A DNA stretch of 64,000 nt, taken from Geranomyces variabilis. Its lineage: Eukaryota; Chytridiomycota; Chytridiomycetes; Spizellomycetales; Powellomycetaceae. The notes beneath the pieces are model-generated. The model saw only the letters and a list, made by a program, of their open reading frames with translations, made no database searches and had not been told where the DNA came from. Made by a program: the position numbers and the translations under genes. Numbering within the stretch: position 1 is the stretch's first letter; each line of letters begins with the position of its first letter. Location of the stretch: the NCBI GenBank assembly GCA_027603065.1, contig JADGJP010000028.1, forward strand, positions 1-64,000, written 5' to 3'. Shown here piece by piece: positions 1 to 9,865 of the stretch.

Positions 1-390
1 GAGGACCTCGAGAAGCGCGACCCCAGTTACTCGCCGCCTCCTCCGCGAAAGTACAATGCTGGAGCTATGCCCCCCGGTTGGAGCGGTGCAGAGGACCTCG
101 AGAAGCGCGACCCCAGTTACTCACCGCCTCCTCCGCGCAAGTACAATGCTGGAGCTATGCCCCCTGGGTGGAGCGGTGCAGAGGACCTCGAGAAGCGCGA
201 CCCCAGTTACTCGCCGCCTCCTCCGCGAAAGTACAATGCTGGAGCTATGCCCCCCGGTTGGAGCGGTGCAGAGGACCTCGAGAAGCGCGACCCCAGTTAC
301 TCGCCGCCTCCTCCGCGAAAGTACAATGCTGGAGCTATGCCCCCCGGATGGAGCGGTGCAGAGGACCTCGAGAAGCGCGACCCTGGCATA
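1..390 (+). repeat. 90-bp in-frame tandem repeat, four full copies plus a partial fifth
   Basis: Copies start at 1, 91, 181, 271 and 361, each with gaggacctcgagaagcgcga. Units differ at only a few third codon positions. The array probably continues left of the window. It is a protein-coding minisatellite. Confidence 0.95.
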
Positions 391-666
391 GCGCCTCCTG
401 AGCGCAAGCTTACTCATACTGCGGAGGACATTGAGAAGCGCGACCCTCGCGCCGTCGGTCCCAACGTGGAGGGCGAAACCCTCAAGAAGCGCGGGCCACG
501 CTCTGTCCGGCTCGACGCGGAAGGTGCCGCCGACGCTAAGGCTGATGATTTAGCCAAAGGCGGGTCTCCTGACGTGGAGCCTTCCGGCGCCGCTTCCGTT
601 GCAGCCGCTGCTGGAGGTGCTGTCGCTGCTGGGGTTGCCGCTGCCGCTGCCTATATTTTCGTGTAG
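1..666 (+). CDS. Repeat protein with LEKR/IEKR/LKKR sites, 5'-truncated by window (Kex2-type precursor?)
   Basis: The reading frame is open from base 1 to a TAG at 664-666; the start lies outside the window. It begins with four 30-residue units (EDLEKRDPSYSPPPP.. to ..MPPGWSGA), then degenerate ones ending in LEKR, IEKR and LKKR. Lys-Arg pairs are coded at 13-18, 103-108, 193-198, 283-288, 373-378, 436-441 and 487-492. The frame is chosen because every difference between the four units (tcg/tca, cga/cgc, ccc/cct, ggt/ggg/gga) is a third-position synonymous change in it. Cleavage after KR would release about 30-residue peptides starting DPSYSPPPPRKY, as in fungal Kex2-processed repeat precursors. 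The C-terminus is an Ala/Gly/Val-rich hydrophobic stretch ending YIFV, which could be a membrane or GPI-type tail and argues for a surface protein instead. The signal peptide cannot be checked. Confidence 0.6.
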   Translation, partial: EDLEKRDPSYSPPPPRKYNAGAMPPGWSGAEDLEKRDPSYSPPPPRKYNAGAMPPGWSGAEDLEKRDPSYSPPPPRKYNAGAMPPGWSGAEDLEKRDPSYSPPPPRKYNAGAMPPGWSGAEDLEKRDPGIAPPERKLTHTAEDIEKRDPRAVGPNVEGETLKKRGPRSVRLDAEGAADAKADDLAKGGSPDVEPSGAASVAAAAGGAVAAGVAAAAAYIFV

Positions 667-1525
667 ACAGCGCCGCGCGTGTGGGTGAGCGAAAGGAACT
701 TATAGTGTCTGCTTTCTGCTTTGTTTGGATTTGGATTTCAATTACATGACTTTATGGCGGGTTTTGTGTGTTCAAAATGGTGGGAAAAATGAGGAGTTTC
801 GCGTTCAAAAACGGAACGGAGAGGAGGACTTGAATGCCAGAGATAGGAAAAACCGCACTCCTGACAAGCGAGTGACGCGTGATGAGTCATCTCTTGGCTC
901 GGCGACATTAAGAAATCCCTAATTTAACTACCCTTAGTCGGGCTCTGCTTGCGCTTGAACTTGACTCGACTTGATAGCCCGCTGACTTGGAAGATTCATA
1001 CTACTTCCTAAAAATGCAACGGGACACCCATCTCAAACTGCTGCCAAGCCTTCGAGCGCTTCACGGATGATTTTGCAGACTCGTTCTCCAAACTTGAGTA
1101 CAACAGGGAACTATGCGCATTCTAGAAATAAATAAAAAATCTTGATGTTGTGACCTCCTTCCAGCTCACCTACAGTTTTTCAAGACCGCTCGACGTTCTT
1201 TTACGCCTCGGCCGGAAATTTCACGCGTGAGCGTGGAGAGGGACAGGCCAGAACTGTCGGGAGCTATCTATTCAGAGATCTCTCCGTGAGGGTGCAAAGA
1301 GCGCCTTCTCCTCTCGCCCCAAATACTAGGTATTCGGCCCTTCCGCATGCGAGCTTGCAAAACCCGGAAGAGCTATAATCAACTCTGTCCTCCGCCGGCA
1401 TGCCTCAAGAGTAACTTTTTCAACTGTTGACGCTCTCCTTAAAACTGTGATTTTATTCAGTCTCTGTGCTATACAACCATCACATACACCGCTGATGCTC
1501 CGGACCCCGCGTCGAGGCGCTACAT
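667..1525. other. Intergenic, 3' flanks of two convergent genes
   Basis: No convincing coding region. An AT-rich aataaataaaaa stretch near 1127-1140 could serve as a polyadenylation region. Short open frames here have no recognisable domains. Confidence 0.6.
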
Positions 1526-1900
1526 TCAATAATCCAAATCGGCTTCGTCTTCAACACCACCACCATCAACCTCCCTACACTCATGAAACCTCGCATAATC
1601 CCTCCTCCGCGGCTGGCCTCTACCGCCATTCCCATCATCATCATCATCACCACTCTCATTAAAATAAACCTCCTCCGCATCCCTTAACCCCACATCCGAC
1701 AAAACCTCCAAATCCGCATCCGCGTCAATCACGGCATAATCCACACCTTGATCCTCCCCATCCAGGAAGCGCCTCACCATGGCATCGCGAAAAGACGCAT
1801 CGGGCGATAATAACATTATAACTTCGCCGCGGTTTGTTGTGGTTGGGCCTTCCTCATCATTAACATTATCACCTGCGACGACGTCGACGTCGGGTCGTTT

Positions 1901-1935
<35 letters not shown>

Positions 1936-2955
1936 GATCGCTCTCGCTGTCCGTCTCGAATTCTTCCTCCGCGGCGGCATCTTGCGCGGTTTGCCGGTCG
2001 TAGTCGTGGTAGATTCTGTCGACGAGGGACATTGATTCGGGAAAGGCGGCGAGGGGTTGTTGTTGATGTTGTTGTTGGGAGTGGGTGGATGCGGTTTTGC
2101 GGCGGTGGGCGGAGAGGAGCGCGTGTGGCGCGCGGGCCTCGAGTGCGGAAATCTCAAAGGCGGCGATGCCGGCGGATGTGGACAAATATTTCAGTCTTAA
2201 AAGAAAAAAAAGGTGGGATTAGAGAAAATGGAAGAATTAGACACACATCATTAGATTATACATTGTAAACCCCCGGTTCAAAAAGCCCATAACAGAGCTG
2301 AATATTGACGGTTTGTTTTTTCCAGAGAGCCATTTTTTTGGCCGTGATCTTACCGGCGATTCCGCCGCTGGGTCGGCGTCGGCGGATGGCTCTTTGTATA
2401 GTGCGCAATCCAATGCGCCGTCTCATAGTCCCCTGGCACACACAACCGCAAGTAAAAAAAACAGTCATAAGAAACAACTCATCTTTCAACCTTCTGAGAT
2501 TAAATCATGGCCCCAAACTCACCAGCTACGGTGTCAAACAGCGCAAAGTCCTCAGCGGTAAGATATTTCCCATATCGTTCTTGAAAAAAACACACAAAGC
2601 AAACCGCACAACGAGCCCGGGTCAGCCTTTCGATCAAAAGAATGGGGGACGCCCGTCTTTCACTTCGCACCAACGCAACAAATTGTTTTATCTGTCCATT
2701 CCATAGACGCCATTATGGGATTCTCCCGTTTCTTTTTTTTGTTTTTGGTTTTCTGATTTGTAAGGTTTTGTTCGTCTATTGCTTACCTAGAAAGAGTGCC
2801 GGGTCGCGCACAACCAGAGAAATGAGGGCATCCTTCGATGTTACGGCCGAGACGGCAGCGAGGGGTTGTGCTAAAGAGTTATTAGAAGGCTGTTGCGAAG
2901 TAGTTGTTGCCGCGAATACTTGCGCAGCGAGGACAGCTGCGGAGTTTGCGTCCAT
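1526..2955 (-). CDS. CCDC97: CCDC97-like protein (DUF2052 family), 4 exons
   Basis: Exons 2955-2787, 2579-2523, 2432-2354 and 2195-1526 join in phase to about 324 codons. The N-terminal part reads RDPALFLERYGKYLTAEDF, the C-terminal part RRFLDGEDQGVDYAVID followed by RDAEEVYF. Both match the conserved ends of CCDC97 (human ..RFLDGKDGDFDYSTVDDNP.. ..EERYFDEEEPED). Between them is DYETAHWIAHYTK and a long acidic linker with a run of 11 Asp. CCDC97 is a little-studied nuclear protein reported with U2 snRNP/SF3B components; that role is from the family. An upstream in-frame ATG at 3024 would add 23 residues. The poly-Asp run is coded by a GAC microsatellite. Confidence 0.85.
1898..1937 (-). repeat. 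(GAC)n microsatellite coding poly-Asp
   Basis: A pure gtc repeat on the + strand, read as Asp codons in the CCDC97-like gene. Confidence 0.9.
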
Positions 2956-3177
2956 TTCTGAGATTTTTTTGAACCCACCAAGCGAGCTGTTACGCGTGCT
3001 TTTTCCTTCCAGAGTTCCTGACAAGGGGCCACTTTTTTTTTCTTATTTGAAAAGGTCACAGCTCGTATATATTAAGTAATTATATCACCTTCTTTGAGGC
3101 CCGCGCCAGGCAAAGGCCAAAGAAGCATGGAAAGAAAAAAACAGAAGAGTCCAAAACAAATATGGGACAAAAATGTT

Positions 3178-5007
3178 TTACATCTGCGAATCCACACGCG
3201 TGGGCTTTGGCGGTGGACCCTCAGCCCTGGCGACAACCGACGCCGGCACGGCGACAGGTTCCACCTCCGCCAGCGTCGCGTTACTCCTCGCAACTTCCTC
3301 CATCTCCACCTTCTTCAACCTCTCCTGCTCCTCGGCGCCCAATTCCGATCCACCGCCCGCACCAACGAGAATCTCCTCAATCTGTTGATCCGGCGTGTCC
3401 TGCGTTGGCGGATGTGTCGGTGCACGTACGAATAGAATCGCAACAACCAAGCCTAGGCCAACCATTCCCGTCGCAGTCCACAATCCAGCGTGGAAACCCT
3501 TCATCAGGTCGTGACCTTTAGCGTCGGGCGCATTGACCGCGGTCGCGACAGCAGTGGCGATGGCAAGTCCGACACCTCCGCCGAGTTGGAACGCCGTGTT
3601 GAGCAGACCGCCGACGATTCCAGCTTGTGCGGCGGGCGCGGCGCTGATTGCCGCGATTGAAACGGATGCGTAGACGCTGGAGAGACCCGTGCACCCAATG
3701 ATGAAGGATGGGAAAACGATGGACCAGTATTGCGTGTTGTGGTCCTTGGTGTCGTCCCAGAAACCAATGATCACGTTGCCGATGCAGCCGAGTGCGAGAC
3801 CCGCCACCAGTGCGAGCTTGATGTTGAAGCGCACAATGATGCGTTCCGTCATGATTCCCATGATGCTGGCCACGATTCCGAGCGGCAGGTACCGGACAGC
3901 AGACTCAATCGCGCTGTAGTTCATGACTTGGTTGAACGTCAGAGTGATGAAGTAGCTGGAAAAGAAAAAAAAATATCGGGTTAGAATGGGCTTGTTCCGC
4001 GCCGTAACCTTTATATCTCTTTCACCCGATGAGGAAACTTACAGATATCCCTGGAAAAAGCCGACAAGGCACCCAGCAATCACAAACGCGGGCGCAAAGT
4101 TAGGTAGCCTCCAGATCGACATGGGCATAAGCGGCTGCGGTGCCTTGGTCTCCCAAAACACAAACACGCCAATCAAGAGGAGCGAAACAATCAACAGCGA
4201 GATGATCATTGCCGATCCCCAGCCGCGCGAGTTCGCGTCCGTAAGGACAAAGACGAGCAGAAGCATAGACGCGGTCGAAAGCGCAGCGCCGAGGTAGTCA
4301 ACGCGCTGTTTGATAGGGTTGCTGGCGACGGGCACGGGGAGGGCTTTTTCGCCGCTAGCGTCGGCGGCAGCTGCAGCTGCAGCGGCAGCAATGGTCGCGC
4401 GGGACGGAATGACCAGGATCGAGATGACAACCATGCCTCCCGAAATGATGGCGCTGAGGAAGAAAATCCAGCGCCAGCCGAGAGACGACGAAGTGACGGC
4501 GCCGCCGAGGATCAAGCCAATGACAAAGCCCACAGCGCCGGTACTCGCAAACACCGACATGGCCTGGTTTCGCGTGCGGCCAATGGGGTAGCACTGAAGG
4601 ATCAATGCAATGGCGTTGGGAATAGTAGACGCAGCTCCGATTCCCTGGAAGCCACGCGCGATAATCATCCATGTCGTCGACTGCGCGAAACCGCTCAAAA
4701 CCGCAAAGACGGTAAACCACGCGAGCCCGGCGACGAAAAAGTTGCGGTGGCCGTAGATATCGCCCATCCGACCGGTAAGCAGCAGGAAGCCGCCAAACGT
4801 CAACGCGTAGGCCGAAATGACCCACTGCAGGTTATTTGTGGTGAAACCCAGGTCGGCGGCAATTTCGGGCAAGGCCACGTTAGCGCCCGACAAGTTGAGC
4901 GCATCGAGAAGCTGGGCAAGACAGAAAGTCGGAAGCAATAGCGGCCGCAGCTTGATGCGCAGTCGGTCCAAGGCCGTTGTTGGAGCGACGGACTTTTCGG
5001 CAGACAT
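3178..5007 (-). CDS. DHA2-family MFS drug:H+ antiporter, 2 exons
   Basis: Exons 5007-4043 and 3955-3178 flank an 87-bp intron and give 580 codons. The first half has the MFS motif A (GRMGDIYGHRN) after TM2, the motif-C-like GFVIGLILGGAV in TM5 and GWRWIFFLSAI at the central hinge; the second half supplies the remaining membrane segments. Length and hydrophobic pattern fit 14-TM DHA2 exporters of fungi, which expel toxic organic compounds at the plasma membrane using the proton gradient. An alanine run lies in the central loop and the last 70 or so residues are a hydrophilic cytosolic tail. The substrate cannot be told from sequence. Motif C lacks the usual proline. Confidence 0.88.
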
Positions 5008-5952
5008 TGCGCGAAAAGAGAGCGTGTGAGAAAAAGGCGGTAGCGAGGGGGCGAGCGAGTCGAGTGAGCGACGGGGAGCGCCTGGGCAAAAAGGGGGGGA
5101 CTACGGTATAGATGGAGTTGTTGTTGTTGGGGCGGGCGGGAGCAGCGGCGGGTCGGCGGGCTTTATATCGGGCATGAGCGGCAGGTTGAGAAGAGAAAAA
5201 AAAAGAGAGACAAAGGAAGAAAAGCAATCGAGAAAAGCGGCGGGTGGAGCAGCGAGCGGTTCAGCGCTAAACGCGGGCCTTTGTTTCTTTTGTCATTGAT
5301 TTCTAATCTTCGGGCCCGTGCGTGCTGTAAAAGCCAAATGTCTTTTCTTTCCACTTTCCACGTCTCTTGTCTCTTGTCTCGCTCGCTCGGTCCCGGCTGC
5401 CGGAACACCGTGCCGTGCCGTGCGTGCGTGCGGTACTGTACGTTGCGTTGGGTTTCGTTGTTTGCAGGGAGTGAGCGCAGCGTCTTTTTTCCTTACAGTA
5501 CACACAGAACATATTCCACCCCCCTGTCCCCCGTCGCACATTTATAATATCCCACTCCATATCCTTGCGCCACGTTGCCCCCCACCCCCACATCCTTATC
5601 TTCTTCTTCACCACCACCGCAAGAATAAACTGAAATCGCGCTATATCTCCAAAGAGACAAACATTTTGCACACTCTACATCCCATCGCGCGCACGCGCCG
5701 CGCCCTAGGTTGATTTGTTGCTGCGTAAAAGGGCTGGCTGCTCCTGGCCTTTTGAGTTCTAATCAAAGACAAAATTGTCCAAATGCGTGCTTTGTAATTC
5801 TCTGCGCTATATATGTGTGTGTGTGTGTGTGTTATGTGTGTGTGCGGTGTGCGTGTGGGTGTGTGTTTATGTGCAAATGGGTGGAAGTGAGAGGAATAGG
5901 GTGTACGGCTGGCCGTGTTTCTTTTTTTCCTTATCTTCTTTTGTCTCCTTCT
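5008..5952. other. Intergenic/5' region of the MFS gene
   Basis: Low-complexity GA- and CT-rich DNA with a TG-rich tract at 5814-5870. No coding region supported. Confidence 0.6.
5814..5870 (+). repeat. (TG)n-rich microsatellite
   Basis: An uninterrupted tg run from about 5815 to 5832, then imperfect tgtgtg/gcgtgtg tracts. Confidence 0.9.
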
Positions 5953-8318
5953 CTACTCATCGTTAAGGTTAAGCGGATGGTTGTGCTCCATCTTGCTGCT
6001 CGCGCGGTATTCCCACATGCGAGGTGCGCTGCTCCTAAAATAAGCGTAAAAAACAAAAAAAAAAATGGGTCAGCACATTTGTGAAAAACCGCCGGAAAAC
6101 CCTTACTCGCGACGACCGCTTACCCTGGAATGTTGCGTCTAAACAAAATAACGTGCCACTCGCAGCCAGTCATCGCCGTCTTTCTCTTGCGCTTGCGTTT
6201 CCGCTCGCCCTCGACCTGCTTGACCCTGCGGCCGCAGTTGCAGATAATCACCACATAGTCCGGCCGGCTGGTGCGCACCAGTACGCTGAAACCCGTCTGC
6301 TTGGCCTGCTCCTTCAGGAAATCAATCGCAATCTCTCGCTCTTCAAACTTCAGCTGCAGGATCCGTCGCTTAAACTCCTCGTCGACCGGGTTCATAATCG
6401 GCGGGTGCATGTCAGATGGAAGCGCGTGCATGGTGTTTTGATGGAAAACGGGCGAGCCGGATGTTGGTGTGCCAACGCTGGCTGCCGACGCCGGCCCAGG
6501 TGACGCCAACGATGCCGTGGTGTTGAAGAACGAGTGAGAGGTCGAGATCATGGGTGCAGATGGCGCGCGCTGGCGGCGCGGCTGCGGTGGCTGCTGCGAC
6601 AAGTGCGCCGGGTTGAGGAACCCGGTGCCGTTGCCGCCATAGCCGCCGTTCATGTGCGGTGACCCCTGGTGATGGTGCTGCATTGACCCGTCGCTTCCTC
6701 CTCCGAGCGGCAACAAGTGTGTGCTCATGATTGGGAAGCCCAGCGGCGAGTTAAGGTGCGAAGCATCATATGGGCTGTCCGGATGCGGGCTGCCGATGGG
6801 TGTCATAAGTGATCCAGTGTAGGACATGGCAGCCGATGACCGGCGGTGCAAGGCGTTTACATCAACAAGCAATGGGCTCGGGCGCATGATTTGGTCGCTG
6901 CTGCTCCGCTGGCGATTGATGTGCAGCGGCGAGCGGCGTCCACCGGCGTGCGCTGTCGGCTGCTGTTGGTCTTGCTGCGAAGTGTGGTCACCGTGGTCAG
7001 GAAACGAGAACTGATGCCGCATCTGCAAGACTCGGCTATCTTCGTGCGAAAATTGTGGTTGCAGGGTAAACATCTGCTCCTGTTGAGACAGTGGCGCACT
7101 TGACGTCGAAACGAGGGATGGGAGCGAGTGCTCCGGCACGGTAGCCAACGGTGGAAGCGAGTCAAACGGAGACGGTGGCCCAGAGTAAGGCGCGCGTTCG
7201 GAAAATGTGGGGTAGTTGTACATGGCGGGTAGTCCAAAAGTGTTAGGAGGGTTGTTAAATGGCAAATGAGATCCAAAAGCGAAAGTTTGAGCACGTGAGC
7301 GAGGCTGCCGTGGTGGAAGGCCTTCATTCGACATGTATGGCGAAAATCGGGCATGAGAATAGTGCGAGTGAACAGCGGAACCAGCCGCATTCGGGTCGCA
7401 CATATCAGCCATGCTGGGCAACGCATGCAAGGCCGCAACATCTGCCGAAGAGTACGAGTCTCGGGATATATATTCGGACGGATCCTCCAGGTCCGTCGTG
7501 TGCGAATCTGCGCCAGTTGAATACCCATGGTTTTCACCGTGCGCAACGCCGGCATCGCCACCGATCTGTTGCGCCTGGTCGCTTGGGGATCCTGGAGTCT
7601 GATTTTGAAGGTGTTGCTCCGAGTGCGCTGGCGAGTGTTCAATCTTGATGGAAGCCTCGAAGTTGAACGACTCTGACTGCTGAAGTTGGTTCGGGTGTGG
7701 TGATGAGATGTGCTGGTGAATGGAGTTCTGCTGCGATTGGTGATGCGACTTTTGATCAACATTCGACTCTTGCTTGCAGATCTCTGGCGAGTCGTGCCGC
7801 GCGGGAGACGGGATACGCGGAGTGCTGGAAGTCAGCGGACTCGGCTCAGGCTCGGCGTGGGAAAGAGTTGGCGAAGTCTCTTCGCTGCGAGCAGATAAGC
7901 CCTCAAAATGCGAAGCGAATTCAGTGTCGTCCAAAAGCTTATGGTGCACAAAGTGCGGGCTGCCGCCGTCGGCCGGAGAGCTTCCTGCATCGTCCATGCT
8001 ATTGCCGTATGTGTGGGTAACCATGCCGCCAGCGGTCATGGCATAGTGGTCGTCGGCAGTCTGCACGGCGTTAAGAATGAGGGAAAGACTTTGCAATTAG
8101 CTTTGAGTGTCGCAAGAAACACGAGGACCCGCATGCTCTTTTCGGAGCAAAAGCCATCCGCCGAGCGGGCCTCAGCTTTATTCGGCCGCTGCTAAATGCC
8201 TGGAAGGACAGGTCGTGGGGCCCTTGCCCCATCACATTCCCAAACTCACCAAGCCATCGATATGATGGTCTCCGTATGGCGACAGTAGAGTCGGATGAGG
8301 GTTTGCGATGGAAGTCAT
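5953..8318 (-). CDS. FAR1/AFT-type (WRKY-GCM1 superfamily) zinc-finger transcription factor, 3 exons
   Basis: Exons 8318-8250, 8060-6124 and 6034-5953 give 695 codons in phase. The first 580 residues are low-complexity Ser/Pro/His/Gln-rich sequence typical of activation regions. The C-terminal 110 residues form the DNA-binding finger: a helix-rich start (EEREIAIDFLKEQAKQTGF), an ICNCGRR Cys, a lysine/arginine stretch, a second Cys in MTGCEWHV, and the His pair in KMEHNHPLN. This C..C..HNH order is the FAR1/AFT zinc-finger signature. The His pair lies on the tiny last exon, so it appears only after splicing the 89-bp intron 6035-6123. The role is sequence-specific transcription control in the nucleus; Aft proteins sense iron, but nothing here shows that this one does. 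The first exon (MTSIANPHPTLL..) is inferred from a phase-0 junction. Confidence 0.8.
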
Positions 8319-9865
8319 GGCGTCGAGGGGCGAGGAGGGGGAATGGGGGTATATGTTTTCTCTTGCTCAGGTCCAGCTGAGAGGAAGCAGCGCAAGCGGT
8401 GGGTGCGCGTGACGTGACTTGGGAAGTTGTTCTGACAACTACACACGCCGGAACAGTATAGATGCGATTGTGGCGGCAAACGGTGTGCGCAAGCCGGGAA
8501 TGATTGGTTGATTGATGGTGCGCTTAGCCCGGAAAAATCGTACAGCAGCCAGAGTGAGCGAGGGGTTGGTGGTGGATCGCAAAGGAAGCTGGGCGAGAGG
8601 GGGTGGTCCCAGCGGCAGGCCAGGATATAAAATGGCGGCGGATGGACGGACGACTTTGAGCAGCTTTGCTTTTTCCCCTCGGGTTCCCCGTCTGTGCTGT
8701 CGGTGAGCTCGCTGCCGCTTCGCTCTCTTTCCACCCTCTGCCTTTCTGCCCCTCTGTCCTCTGCTTTCTCTCCTTGTGTGCGTAGACGTTCGCGCACGCG
8801 GCGGATGTCAGAAGGCACTCACGAGACCTCGCCTTCGCTTCAGAAAAAAAAAAAAGAAAAAAAAATACAGAAGGACAGGAGGACCGACACAGGAAGGACA
8901 AGGAAAGGAGGCGAGCAAAGGAATTGCGATGAGCCGCCTGGGATGGGTAAGTCATGCCTGCCCGCCTCCCTCGGCCTGGCCATGTCGTCTTTCGTTTGCC
9001 TCGCCGCCTGCACGCCGCCCACCCACCGGGAGCCGCTCCCGCACTGGCCAGCGCAGAGCGTTCGTGGGGGCAGGGGGGAGGGGGGGAGTTCGTGTGGCCC
9101 CCGCACTTTGCGCTTTTGCTTGCGTTGCTCGCCTCGCACAGCGGCAGCCATGCGTAGCCGCATTGGGAAAATCCCGGTTTTCCGGCGGGCGTGATTTGGG
9201 TGCCACAGCGAATTTTATATATACCCAAACAGCTCCTTCCAATAGCCACTCACTCTCTGCGGTTTTTTTTTTTTTACCTGAGCCCTTCTTTTTTTTTCCG
9301 TTCTCGGGCAAGCTTGCGGCGGCTGCTGCTGCGCTGTCGGCCACAGCCTCCCGAGGGCTGCCAGCGGACCAAACAAGGGTCGACTAGACGCGACGCAGAC
9401 TAAGCGCGCTGTTCGACAAAGAGCGGTGGAAGGACTGGCATGTTGCCAACTTACTCGCGAGATACTGCCTGAGGTAGATCCTGCGTGACCAATAACTGGG
9501 AAGGTTCTTTTGTTAAGCATGTGTGTGGCAGGCGTCAAAGCAGCTGATGGCCTCCTCAACGAGTCTTCGTTGCATATTTGTACAAATAAAATCCACTCTT
9601 GTTCTGTGTTACTGCCCTCCGTTCAGGTCGTAAGCAGCATCATGCTTGTCTGGCTCTATTGTTGATGTTTTGGCCGCATATTGCGCATGAACTGGGGCTG
9701 TCAGGTCTTGATGGTTCAGGACGTAAGCGGGTGCGCGAAAGATTTGCCAGCTGGCCATACATGATGAACGCTGCGGGCCGACAGCTGTCCGAAATTATAA
9801 TCATTCGCCTTGCTCTAATTCTGATGGGTCGCGCAACATGCCAATAACATAAGTACAGCGAGGTT
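8319..9865. other. Long intergenic region upstream of the FAR1-type gene
   Basis: Holds poly-A and poly-T runs (8842-8866, 9262-9274, 9289-9298), a TATA-like gatataaaatgg at 8623-8636 on + and ttttatatatacc near 9212. Overlapping open frames in several phases lack domains. Nothing further is seen in 9400-9860. Confidence 0.55.

Noticed and set aside
1-390. CRISPR-like array
   Set aside because: The 90-bp units are contiguous, in-frame and coding, with no unique spacers; the genome is eukaryotic.
56-417. Other open frames across the 90-bp repeat on both strands
   Set aside because: They are open only because the repeat length is a multiple of 3; unit differences are non-synonymous in them.
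8315-9387. Several 60-240 codon frames on both strands
   Set aside because: No domains, low-complexity and homopolymer-rich, overlapping in conflicting phases; typical GC-rich intergenic artefacts.
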